From contig NC_052612.1 in assembly GCF_016545825.1 (NCBI RefSeq), positions 42,515,738-42,579,737 of the forward strand: a DNA stretch of 64,000 bases, read 5' to 3'. The position numbers and the translations under genes are program-made. Position 1 is the first letter of the stretch. Each line of letters opens with the position of its first letter. Positions 25,487-38,328 of this stretch are shown piece after piece. Origin of the DNA: Eucalyptus grandis. Its lineage: Eukaryota; Streptophyta; Magnoliopsida; Myrtales; Myrtaceae. A model generated the notes under the pieces. It was not told the origin of the DNA. It saw only the letters and a program-made list of their open reading frames with translations, and searched no databases.

Positions 25487-25511
25487 CACGTGAGGAAGGG
25501 CCCGGCACGTG
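25487..25511. promoter_or_regulatory. Paired G-box motifs around a GGGCCC site
   Basis: Two CACGTG cores at 25487-25492 and 25506-25511 flank a GGGCCC (TCP-type) core within a G-rich island, followed by a (GA)n leader-like tract at about 25609-25629. No coding region follows on either strand that I can recognise. Confidence 0.4.
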
Positions 25512-28500
25512 CGGGGGATGGGCCGAAAGACATTGGCTCAGGGTTTTTAGATTAGTGGTCGTAAAGCCACAAAACTTGTCAGTTGAGTGGCAGTGGGGAG
25601 CAGGGAGAGGAGAGAGAGAGAGAGAGAGATCAGGGAGGGTTTTGGTCATTCCTCCCCTGCCTTCCCTTCCAATTCGTGACCGGACCCCGAAACAAATCCC
25701 ATCGATTGACAACACATCACTGACTGTCGTTTGATTTCAAAGACCTCCGATTTGACGTTTGACTTGTCTTGTCACCTGCCCCCACGCACACTCAAATTGC
25801 ATCCCCCAGGCCCTGGCGCGACGGATAGCTACGAGATCAGTGCTCGTATCCCTGTATACTTTTCTTGATATTTATTCGATGAATTTTTTCACTTCTTCAA
25901 GTTGGAAAGCCGAGTGATCATCCTGGTGAATAAAATAGGAACAAAAATGTGAATTCATAATCATGTATCGAGTAGTACATAATACTATATTATACTATAT
26001 ATGATAATCGTCGTGCCCTTTCACATATACATATATTATGAAATCGAAAAATATATTATTTGATAGATGATGATGTTGATGATCATTGCCGGCTTGGGTC
26101 CCATGGGGGCTTGGAATGATTCCCCATTTTGGGGTCTTCTGCCTAACCCCCCACATGCACGCAACATACATTGCGGACAGTACTTAAGATCTATGCCAAA
26201 AATATCACCACATGCAGCACTTTTTTTAGACTCAGCTGTTCTTCTAATAGTATTAGAATCGCTACAAAATATTTCGTTGCACCGTAGGTCTTGGTGAATA
26301 AACATCAGAACGAGATAGTGATGGGCCTGGAATTTCAACTCAAGCGGTTGAAATAAGAACTCGAACAATATCTCGATCTAAAAAGGAGGTGCGGTGTAAT
26401 TAATATAATGCAACAGTTTTATAGAAAATGGTAGATGTTAACGAAAAAAAATATATTTGACAGCTAGTGATCGAGGAGGAGGAGGCAGCGGCCGCTGGCG
26501 GTGGCCGCTGCCCCTCCCAAATGGGCCCTTGGGTAGTTACTGGAAATGGCGCGCGCACACTCTTTACTGCATCAATTTCTTTGTAAAAGGAAATCTGAGC
26601 AACAAGATTTATTACACTTACCCCTAAACAAGAATCATGTCCGATACCCATTATAGTTTTCCAAGGCCAGAACAGTTGCCATATGTTCGATCTCTTCAAT
26701 TTTCAGGAATGATCAAATAGTACACTCGCGTTAGTTTCCGTACATTAGATTAAATCCACCTTAAAGATAAGCCACTAATGTTTATTTTTATTTTTATTTT
26801 GGAAACATGGGCTATTTATACTAGGACGTAGCGAAATCAAATGACTCACTTTCTAGAGATCGATCAAGATCTCATCTTTATAAAGCACAGAACTAAGTTT
26901 TTACATAGATTTATCTATTCTGATACGTTAGTGCTTTTGTGATGATTTTAATAAAAGAATAATACTTAAAACTCTCGATATACGAAAAGAAATTTTGTCG
27001 ACCAATGTTTTAGGGCACTTACTCAGCAATCGAATCATAAATAGTTGCAATATCATTAGAATATGGTATCTACTCTCAAGTGTCGGAATTTAGGGTTTGA
27101 CCCAGAAAAAGGAGGGTTGATCTGATCCATAACGCTATAACACAGAATAATTTCTTTTTCTCGAGGATGTGGACATATAAATAATCAAACTAATGGAGTC
27201 TAACCTGCGTAGCACGTTAAAAAAGAAATAAGATAATCAGGTGCCTCAATTTCCAAGAAAAGCTACGAGGAAAGGATCTCAATAACATTTATTCTCTTCA
27301 TGTACACACACACACACACACACATATATATTATGTACGAAGATGCTCGCAAGATTCCATGAAATTACTTTTTCGTAGCGGGGTTCTTTTTAGGGTAATA
27401 TGATTAATTCATATTGCAATTGAAACAATATTTTCCTTAGATATAATCCAAGTTGGTACAAAAGCATGTGAACATTTGTTCCCTATGGGGATCAATTCCT
27501 CCACCATAGTCGCTGCACTAGGGCACAATCCTCCAATTGCATTCTTAATTCCTCGCCCATGATTCAAAATATCATCGATTGTTTAATTGTCCCGATTTCT
27601 GTCTCTTTTATAAGTAAAAGTTATAAGGCATGTTATCTGTGTTTTTTGAACCCATGAAACCCGATTCTAGTAGGTTTCTTAGTTTAAGCAGTTTAAAAGG
27701 CTATTATACTATGGCTAATCTAGCTTACTACTATCCTAAACATCAGCAAAAGCCAAGAAACATAGTATGCTGCCAGTCCATATGAAGGCAACTCTCTTGG
27801 GCTATGCAAGGGCGTATGATCTCGATAACTAGTCCACAAGTAACGATGGAATTATTAAATCAATTTTCTAAACCCGTCTTAGTAGATTTAGCATTTCTCT
27901 TAATTCGTTAGGATTGTGTCTAACAAGAAGAATACCCAACATCATTTTAAATAAATGAAAAATAAAAACAGAAAGCCAAGAAGCCAGCTGGCTTCTCCTG
28001 CCAAACACCTAGTTTGGCAAGAGCATTAGCCAGAGACTTCACATCCAGCTTGTTTCCCAACCTCTTAAATATGCAACCTTTTGCATTATTGCCTTATGTT
28101 ATACGCGTGACATAAAATTGGAAGAAAAAAAAAGTGGAACATACGTACTTATTATATCATCACATAAGTTGGATTTTCTGATCGACATCTTTCTTTCTTA
28201 GAAGACCCCTAGAAGTCAAATAAAAGCCATGTGCCCCTTAATTTATCCTCTCGTGATATGTCATCTACTGCCTCGATAGATGGGTCTAAATGATTCGATT
28301 TGTTCAAAACCCTCCATTGACCACGAAGTCTTTGGAAGATACCAGTCGCTTGGCAGCTGACAATGAACTCATGAAAAATTAGCTATGGCCAATATTTTCT
28401 TCATCAATCATTGACACGACGGCTCCAAATTTCGAATTGAAAATTCAAACACTCAGGCCCAACTTTTGCTTGTCCTCCGAGAAGTCTCTTGTCGATTCCT

Positions 28501-29121
28501 GACCTAGCACTTCACTTCCCACACATATTTATCTATGTGATGCTTTTTGACTAGCACAAAGGAAAGGCCACGTTACGGGTTCCTTATAGTGGAACTCCCA
28601 GGTTGAAATAATAATGGGAAGAAGAGATAATTTGAGGATGTTGAAGGGGAGCAAAAACACAAATGCATGGTGAGATGTCCAACCGATTCATTCATGTCAT
28701 TTGAATGGCTACAATCATGGGGATGGGGTTGACTTTTGACTTCTTTCTTTTTCGTTTTGAACTTTGGACTTTGGGGAGGCCATGAAAATTGTAGGACCCC
28801 ACCCTCAATTCTCTCCTAAAATTAATGGTTGCTGAGTTGGTGATTAGATGTATATCAAGCTGGCTTGAAAGGATGGCCAATTCCTTATACGGGAAGTGGG
28901 CGTGAGATTGAGAGAACATATCACTCAAGGTTGTTGGTGTTGGGGGGTGAGTGATTGTAGGGTCAAAATGCCCACGTTCAAATGTTGTTATTTCCCATTT
29001 TGTGGTTGTGGAATGGAGTTGGAGTCAAGCTCAAAAAGAAATTGCACGATTCCACCAATTAAGGTCCTCCTAGCAGATCTTCTCTTTCATCTATCTCCCC
29101 AAACTCTCACATGTAAAAGGC

Positions 29122-29122
<1 letters not shown>

Positions 29123-29152
<30 letters not shown>
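29123..29152 (+). repeat. A-tract of about 30 bases
   Basis: A near-uninterrupted A run. It could be the relic of a retroposed tail, but I see no matching upstream element or target duplication. Confidence 0.8.
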
Positions 29153-29154
<2 letters not shown>

Positions 29155-31279
29155 ATGGAAAGTAGAAACCCTAATGGGTCTAAAGAGGTGACATGTGGGA
29201 GGTGGCACACTCTCTCACTCCCTATGGAAGGTTGGCAAGCTTTGACCCTTGGTGAAGTGACCGGTTGACCTTAATGTGACAAACACACTTTGAACAAGAA
29301 AGATATGAGAAGAAACCTCATGATCTGATATGCGGAATAGAAAGATGGCATTGGCCTTTGTGGGATTCGTCTTTGTTAGAATGATTAGACTTTGACTGAT
29401 CATGTGAATGACCATCTATTTTCAATTGTCGCGTCTCTCTCTCTCTCTCCATATAACCCTTTAACTCCTTGCTTCATGGGGGCATATATACCGAGCACAA
29501 ATGGGTATTTGCTTCCACATGTTATATTTTTCCTTATTGGTGAGATCAAAATCATTCCTGACCATTAAGCCAAGTACTCAATTAGCTCATTGATAGAAAT
29601 GAAACCACTGAAAATTCCATGAAATGATATGTTTCATTCTATTTCTTCGATGGGGAGGACAAAGTGAAAATAAAGAACGGGGAAAAATATGATAAACCCA
29701 TGTATAGTAAATAAAATTTGGCAACATATGATTATTGTCACCTCATGTCCTTGAGATTTTGTTTTGCTCGCTAGCACGAGTTTTTTTGTACAACCATGTG
29801 TATCGTTGCATTTTCTTCAGCTCCATTATATAAAATTGGACGAAAGTTGGATCACACCCTCCCAAGATAATTCTGCACACACTACTTCCAAAACTCACCT
29901 ATCTTGGAACCCTATCTCAAGCACATTAGTTTATACCATACGTGGATTCGAAGCATTAAATAAAGTTGCATAAGACAAAACTGAGAAGGGAAACGATCCG
30001 TCTTCTGTAGGTGACATGAATGATATGGAGTGCCAAGAAGCTGGTCCGCGCATATATGTGGTGGACATTAGGAAAAGGCCTAATAAACAATCTCCAAGCA
30101 AACAAATTGAACTCTGTCATTTCTGATCCATCGCCTGGCCAAGCAGCTAAAGATGCGGAAATTAAAATGTTAAAAAGTTGTTTTTTGTTCGTTGATTTTC
30201 ACAGATTCTGCAATTACAAAGAGTCTTCTTGTCGCTTTCACCCAATTAAGGAAAAAAAATTTAGGACTTAATTTATTTTTAATCAACTTTTTCGTTGTCG
30301 GCATCAATGGTTCCATATTGATTGGAGAACTGATGAGTACTAGATTCTTTTAATGATGCGCGCTTAATGTGGCATGATACTAGTTTTTAAAGCTTTCCTC
30401 GTACTAAAAACCAGCAGTAATCTTTCTTAGTGATGTCTAATGACGAAGGCCTTATTTCAAATTATGTATTTTGTTTATAAGAGCGAGGTTTTCGTTTTAT
30501 ATCCTTTTTCCCTCCCTCGAAGATGTTGAATTAATGTATATGTAGAGTGATATTTATGGTAATCTATTTCATCAATATGCATCCGAGATCTGCATTTATT
30601 AGTCGCAGGTACTTTATTTGAGATGGTTACTGATCAAAGAGAGATTAAAGAAAATAATCAATCAAGCATTTGCTCTGAAATTCATATCCCGAGCGAGTGG
30701 GACCTTGGAGGGATGAGACTTCTTTGCTTCGTTGATAGCCTATATATTACAAATTAACTGCCGCTTTGGGTTGAAACCCAGGATTTATCAAACTCTTATT
30801 TTAAATGTCTGATTGATCATACATATGGTAGATATTTAAGATAAAAGGTATGAAATGAAAATTTAGGCATAAGGTCCTAATCTTTTGGCCAAACGGAACG
30901 TGACAATTCTTTTTTTACTTAAATTGGGTCATCGGAACATCAATCTAGTCCTAAAATAAGTACGACTCAAACCCTTTGACCTTTACCAAATTAAGGCAAG
31001 AGTTCCATCTCATGGAGGACCAAACTATGTACGAAAGAGAACAACCCCACCACATGGAATTTTGGGGCAGGATCACTCAATTAGATTGGCAAGATTGTGA
31101 GAACTCTCTTTGCGCACGCGCGCACGTTATTTCAATTGATTATAGATGGTCGTGGAATTGATACCTAAGTCTGCCATGATCACTCAATCGTTGTTAGTTT
31201 CATAATTGAATGCGGCTGTTCATGGGAAGTATTCCTAGCCTCACATGAGCCGAGACAAAATCATTCTTTACAAACAAGC

Positions 31280-31323
<44 letters not shown>

Positions 31324-32327
31324 TCTTTTCTCGTCATCCTTTTCACTGATTGTACAAATCACCTTTGACCAAGACTTGGAAATCAAGAAAACGCATTGGG
31401 TCCAATAAGAAAGTACGATTAAAAACATATTTAGGTGCCCAAATTAACATTTGCTATTCAGTAGGCTTTCTAACTTTGTCCATGACACGGAGTTCTTCTT
31501 CAACCAGATGTTTGTGGGACTATGGCTTTTGGTTTGTTGCCTTCTCTCTGACTTTTAGCATTTGCTATAAAAATAAATAAAGCCTTCAACATTATATGAA
31601 TATTGTCTCGTTCACTCTTTCTATAATCTTTAGGAAAGTAAACAATTCTCTAAGTTCCTTGAAAGTAAAAAGCATCCATAAAGCCTCCTAGGAGAGCACC
31701 TTGGATTTCTTTAAGTAGATTAAGATCGGTTTTGAAGAATTCCTACTGAGTGTTAAGGTGAGCTTTTTATTTTCATAATATGGAGTATCTAAATTGAATA
31801 ATTTCCATAAATATGCGAACCGCTTAATTCAAGTGCATGGGTAAGACAAGACCCGCCATAAGGCATCAGTGGTCCTCGAAATTATTCTGAGTGGGAGATG
31901 GTGAGGTTCGATAAAGAGATCTGTTGCATCTAAAAGTAAGCTAAGACCCGATCATTCCCTTTCGGGGCCAACTTGATAGGCTTTTATTAGGTCTAAAATA
32001 AGACCAACTTTGTATAAATGCCCATTTGCAATCCATCACATATCAATTTTGTTAACCAATCTCGATGGATGTAATCATTTTGTTTCAAATGTGGAAGTAA
32101 AGCTAATGGAGCATTCTTGTCTGTCCTAAGTTCATAGAAGCATGATCAAGACATAAGCTCTAGAACGTAAAATAAGTCGGATTTCGTATATGGATTAGTA
32201 GATGAAGATTCACTTTATTTGGGTTCAGAAGACCAAAAAGTTACAATATACATGTGTATTAATTTATAAGATTATGTTGAAATAGTTTGTTATCATGAAA
32301 AGATGTGATTCTTAAATATGAGAAAAA

Positions 32328-32650
32328 ATGATTGTTGACATTAAAAGTGGTGATGGTGGGGAGAAGGTATCTACTCCTATGAGATGTATTGATTGGTTAT
32401 CTATAAATAGAATTAAATTATATATGTTCAACGCAACTATTCAAAATAACTTCTTCTTTATAACTCTCTCTTCTTCTCTTTTTACACACTCAACCATGAT
32501 AAAACATTTAAGGTGAAATTTCAAAAGAGAAATTGAGTAATTGTTGAACTCATTTATATTCGGTTTTGGTGTATATTCTGGAGGTTATTCGTTCTAAACC
32601 GGGTAGCAACAATAGTAGAGGCAAATAATACCTAAATGATAGAGATCACC
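32328..32650 (+). mobile_element. Possible LTR remnant
   Basis: A TATA-like CTATAAATAG at 32400-32409, a CT-rich leader (CTCTCTTCTTCTC) and a downstream TTGTTGAACTC/GGTGTATATTCTGG stretch resemble the promoter and R/U5 part of a copia-type LTR. No terminal TG...CA boundaries, primer site or coding region could be fixed. Confidence 0.25.
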
Positions 32651-35600
32651 AATGCATATTAAAGATCATAACCACTGCTCTATTTTTGTTAGCAATCAAA
32701 ATTTCCTAATAGACTATAATGACATTACATTTTAATAGGCTAATTTTTTCACCTGTGCATAAGTTTTTGTTTATATAACTGCAATTTTTTGCTGTTATTT
32801 GATAACACATTACGATTGGAAACCAGATGACATAGCTTCTTAATAGTTGTTATTAACTATTGCAATTGTGGAAATGTCATATCTATGAGGAATTTGTCAA
32901 TTAACATCCCTTTTACAATCACAAACGTTACTAGAAATTCATATCGAATAGATCCTAAATATGCTTTTGAAACTCTTGTTAAATGACTTGCTGGGGCAAT
33001 ATGGTGACGCAAGTTCTTCATTCTTAAATTGAACTTTATTATCGATAAGAACTATCTAACTACCATATTATGTTCATGTTGGATTCAAATATTCAAATGT
33101 CATCCTTACAAATCAAAGAATGACTAATCAAATTGAAGAATAATTGCATATGCAAAATCATTTCAATGCTATTCAGGATAAAATTGAATGGCCTTTTTTC
33201 AAAAGAAATCATTTAATCATAATGTTTACATGCGTTTCCATTTTGCCAATGGAAAGGAATCTAATAATGCATTCCCTAAATCAAATTGTGCTAGAGTTTA
33301 CATCTCTCTAAATTGATAAGGAACTTTGACAATATATTCTTTTCAATGAAATTAACTTCGCATTGTCCTCCTGGTCAAAGTAAAATGTCTAGCTAACTGG
33401 CCACGTAAAACATCGCTGGGTTAATCATTTAATCTTTACTTAGTTACAGAGAAATGCAGTAATTTGTAAAGTGGGTCGCAAAAAATGTCTCTGAAAAGTA
33501 CACTAGAATAATTGTAACATTTGAGATTGGCGGGCAACGAGCGTTAATTGGGGAATCCACTTGATTTGACAAGACGGGAGTTAGTGCAGGTGACGAAGTT
33601 GATGTAGACAGATGACCAGACTCTTTCAGCACCCTCTCTTCTTAAAAAAAAAAAAAAATCAAATTCTATCAATTATTTATTTTTTCTTATCACATATTAA
33701 TTTTAGATGGCCTTTTGTACCGAACTAAATCTAACTTTTCAGTTCTATCAAATGGAAGAGGTGATGTAGCTTGCCACTCGACCGATTTTCTGAGCTCCTG
33801 ACAAATTCGGTGAAAAGGCTGTATCATGGTACCGATTTTTTTTCGTCGGATCATGGAACCAAATCAAAAGGTGAGAAATAATGCTTAAAGTGAGACAAAT
33901 GGCTAAATGGGTGTAATCAATTTCAAGATACGTAGATATTAAATTAAAAATCTAAAACCTATCATATCAACGTCATTTCTTAATTTTTGAAATCAATCCT
34001 ATTAGCAGTAAAAAAAAATTATCCTATTAACTTTGGAATTGATGAGGGTATTTTTTTTCTTTTGTTCCATTTTATTATATGTACATGTTAAATATGAATA
34101 TAATTCTTTGTACTCAACTATGATTTGTCAAATATATTCGATTTCAATAAATATCTTCCATTTTCAAAAAAAGAGTGAAAGAATTTACTAGAGGATAGTC
34201 TTTACCAAAAAAAAAAAAAAAACTAGAAAATAGGGGTAAATCAATTTAAAATTAGTTTGGTTACTGTTTCAATTGTATGTTTCAAATTACGGGTTCTCGA
34301 ATAAAGTCTACCGATTGAAAGTATAGGATTTGGAGTTGAATTAGTTAAAATTGATTAGTAATTTTTGAGATTGGGAATTAGATCGGACCCCTTTGAATTG
34401 GGACGATTCTCGAATTGAACCAGCCCGATCGTGCATCTCTAATTGCAAGAGATTTATATCAACAAGCGTTCATAGCAGGCTTGGTTTTGCCAGAGAGGCA
34501 GAGGGGAAGCATGCTAAGAGCGACGAGGGGGATAAGGAACGGCCGAGGCTTTCTGGGAAGGCGACACGTATGTCCCATGAACAGTCACCGTCGACTTCCC
34601 CTCCCTGTCTCCACAGTCCACAGTAGGGTTTTGCCTGTTCGACGTAATGACGCCTCCTCAGTCAATCCTCTGCACTGATTCTCATAAAAGGGCAAAAGAA
34701 AATGAAAAAAAAATATGAACAACCCATCTCTCTCTTTTTCTCTCTCTCTCTCTCTGTCTCTCTCTAATGGATGTTCTTGTTTTTTTGTCACTCAAGAGCC
34801 GAGGCTCAAAACTCAGAGCCTGGCTCATTCTTTTTGCTTAGCTTGTCGTCGAATCGTCTTCTCCTTTCTCTCTTCTGCTTCTGATGGCGTCTGAGTTTTC
34901 TGAGGTTCAATTTTCGTGTATCTAAGAGGACTGATCACACTGAGTCAGTGCAGTGTCGATAAACTCGAGTTAGGGTTGGCTTTCTGACTGACAAGTGGGG
35001 TTCATCAAGTGACATGATACGAAACGAGTACAGAGCGAGTGGCGTTTCCGTCACTTCGAATTCAAAGCTGCCTGACATGACATTGCTTGGACTTTGACCG
35101 GTTCATCCGCAGATCCGCCAAAGCGTCCAATCTCTTTCAAGCCAAGGCCAAAAAGAAGATGGTAGTGATAAAAATTAAAAAATAGTCGGCAGGAATTCAG
35201 TTCTTGGCGTTACTCAGACGGAAACTTCACGGAAAATTGTGAACCCCAAGTGGAAAGAAAAACCAGAGTTGAAGAAAGAATGGTGGTGCTATGAAGTCAT
35301 GTTATATATGATTCTGTACCCAAAAAAGGTTAATTGATTTCACTGGCTAATGTGCTTGCATTTTGATCACACGTGTAATCGACAATCATGCATGAAGTTC
35401 AAAAAATCGTATGAAATTATGGCAATTGCGATATGTTGTGATCGTCGTATTTTTTTACCTTTGATTCAACCATTAGGTTAAGAATCGTGTTCAAATTATC
35501 GACGTGGTAATCTTTTCTTTGTAAAGGAGTACTTTCCATTCATTTATGCGATTTGCCATGTGCGAGTATCTTTTTGAGATACATTTCTAATTTTACTTTT

Positions 35601-35709
35601 TTTTTTTTGGTCTTTTATAAGTTAAAACAATATAAGCTCAATTCCTCCACACGATTCCTTTAACCTGATTTTGTGAACTAAGCAAGGCCTATCTAAGTCA
35701 ATCTTATAA

Positions 35710-36433
35710 GGTTGCATTTGGCAGTCGGGATAAAATTCGATATATGATATGATTTATCCTATCCTACGTTTGATGCTCGCTCAAACAAAATAAAGTCGGA
35801 TATAAGGAGGATATAAATATGATAAATTTATTTCATGGGAGAGATAAGATAAAGGTAGATATGATTTCTAATGTCCATAGTATAAAAGTTATTTTTATCA
35901 AATAACAAACTTATTAAATTAAAAAATTGAAATTATATTTCAATATAAATAATATTTGAATTCTAATTTAAGAAATAAAAATAAAACTAAAAAATATTTT
36001 TAATTAATCTTATTTTAATTTATATATTCAACTTTAATTCTATTTTATAATAAAATTCAATATATAAATTAAATATTTATATTTATTATATATTTTAGGT
36101 ATTTTTGTATTTTAGATATGTTGGTACAATTTACTATTTGATAAAATTTTATTAAAGAATGATGAAAGGGAAAAAAAGAAATAATAAAGAAAATAATATA
36201 AAAAGAGAGAGATTTTCGCCATCTCCATTTATGAATATTTATTCATAATAGGTTAATTTATAATGATATGTCGTTTATATATAAAAAAATATACATTGTA
36301 TGATGTGAACATATTCGACTTTAATACTTGCGATTCACCAAATAATGGATAAGATATAAAAAAATAATAGGAAATCATATCCTATCATATCTAGTCCTAT
36401 CCTAATTAAAAATCCGAACGATCAAACATAGCC
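35710..36433. mobile_element. Tourist-like MITE (PIF/Harbinger type)
   Basis: The 724-bp AT-rich element begins GGTTGCATTTGGCAGTCGGGAT. The reverse complement of its right end is GGCTATGTTTGATCGTTCGGAT, identical at 13 of 22 positions with most differences being transitions. It is flanked on both sides by the trinucleotide TAA (35707-35709 and 36434-36436), the target duplication typical of PIF/Harbinger. Subterminal ATATGATAGGATATG-like motifs repeat near both ends. It has no coding capacity. Confidence 0.75.
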
Positions 36434-37718
36434 TAACGCTTTATCAGATAACACATGTGATCGGGCTTATGAGGCTCACAAGTTCAAGCTTGGCGCACCT
36501 AGGTAGTGCCCTGCAAAATTTGAGTTTGGGTAGGCTGACTCCAACCCTTTTAGCCCTAGCCCGTGAACTCGACTTATTTGTATTTAGTGTGGTCATTTGA
36601 ATGACATTTTTAAGATAAAGGAAAATAAATGAGGTTCAACCAAATTTAAGTGGCAATCACTTTCCTCCATACCCATTATTCGTTTCGCATTATATTATGA
36701 ATGAGGATGTAACTTTTTTGGGTTTTGCTTCTATGACCCATCCAAGATGAACCTTTATTAGGGTAGCTTATGATAGGATTGAGGGAACATAATTAATCTG
36801 GTCGGGTTCTTTGGATTTCATGGATTAGTTACGAAACGATTATCTTTCCTTTTCCCTAACTTTAGAGGAGCAGAACTAGGACCGGAAATAGTGAACGCCC
36901 TTTTTATGTCGACGAGATCCCAAAAGGAGCAATTTATAATACTTTAGCTAGTTGGATTAATTATATGCTCGCTTTTCTTGATGGGGACTCAAGGAATATT
37001 TAATTTGTTTATCTGATTATAAAAATTGCAACAAATTGTGTCATAAAGTGCGTAGGTCTAGCTAAGCATTCTTCCAATTTCGAGACAATATTAATTAACC
37101 ACTCTCGTTAAGGAAAAATAGAAAAATCAGCGGTCCAATCTTAAACTTATCTCCGACCCAAAAAAAAAAGAATCTTAAACTTATATCCTCATTATTCTAC
37201 GCAAATCACAGATCCAACAAAATTGAACTCCTTTCTTTACCAAAAAAAAAAAAAAAAAAAAAACAAAACAAAATTGAACTTCCTCGAAAACTACAATGTC
37301 AATAATTTTAACCAATAAAGAAGGTTTTGCACCAAAATCATAATTTCTTTTTTTCTTTTTTTGCATTGCTCAAGAAAGTAAGGTGAAGAAATTATTGCAA
37401 CACTTGAAATGGCTTCCTGCTTTGCATCATAGAACGTGCAAAAGTGCCCAAATTCTCCACGTCACTCGATGATTTTAGTCACGTATCGGAGACCGGATTC
37501 TTGGGCCAACCCTTTGCTCGCCTCAAAATGGCAAGTTCTTGGATTTGTTCCTCAAAACGGAACTTAAATATGTTGCTCCTTTTCCCCCCACATTATAAAA
37601 TAGGGTAATTTGGGAATAGTTTAATTTTCAATTACAGAATTAGCAAGTGGAAGTGGTGGCGGATCTGGCAAAAAGCTCCAAAAGCATGATTATCCTTTTG
37701 CTTTAAAAGGACATATTT

Positions 37719-37751
<33 letters not shown>

Positions 37752-38278
37752 CTAAAAGTTTCAAGTTTACAAGATAATAACATACTTTATTAATAGTAGC
37801 AATTAAAGATGCATGCTCCTCCAGCTAGAAAGGGTTGGCATATCTCAAAATCTTATCAACTTTTAACAGCTGAGATTGTACCCCCTTGCCGCTTAAAATA
37901 ATTTAGGCTAGTCATTTCGATTTCGCAACAATGGAATACATCATCATCATTGTATTGATTTATATAGTTTTCTCGAATATTGCTAAAAAAGTTTGAATAA
38001 CGCACTTTTTAAAGAGAAAAAGAATAAATTATCGAGGGTTGTTCAATTGGAGACATCATCCACCGGCGTGCAATTGATCACGCTAGACACAACTATTTTA
38101 AGATAATTTCGAAGAGAAAAGAAATAAGTATGATAAGGACACAAGATTTGTACATACATACGGTCATGTTGTCTTGGAAAGTTATGGAAGAGAAAGTAGA
38201 GGTACTCAGTCCCCACGCCATGAAACACACGACAAGCTTTCATGACAAGATTAGCATCCAATGAAAGAAACCCTATTT

Positions 38279-38281
<3 letters not shown>

Positions 38282-38326
<45 letters not shown>
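38282..38326 (+). repeat. (TC)n microsatellite
   Basis: A pure TC dinucleotide tract of about 45 bases. Confidence 0.9.

Positions 38327-38328
<2 letters not shown>

Larger units (their letters stand above)
23460..35709. other. Long interval with no supported protein gene
   Basis: I read both strands and found no coding region that I can support. The interval contains a decayed copy of the GGGTTAATACC family at about 24085-24235, a GC-rich G-box patch at 25.44-25.72 kb, a GC hairpin at 26.48 kb, a (CA)n tract at about 27303-27325, a 30-base A-tract at 29.12 kb, a (TC)n tract at about 31281-31312, an LTR-like stretch at 32.3-32.65 kb and (TC)n at about 34721-34765. Some of these may be promoters of non-coding transcripts. 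Confidence 0.5.

Noticed and set aside
25487..25511. Loose resemblance to miR164 around GGCACGTGC
   Set aside because: The match is only partial and there is no hairpin partner arm nearby. The CACGTG cores explain it better as G-boxes.
27965..28075. Minus-strand coding-like stretch (LGNKLDVKSLANALAKLGVW)
   Set aside because: It is only about 35 codons with no start, splice context or family I can name. It may be a retroelement scrap but is not supportable.
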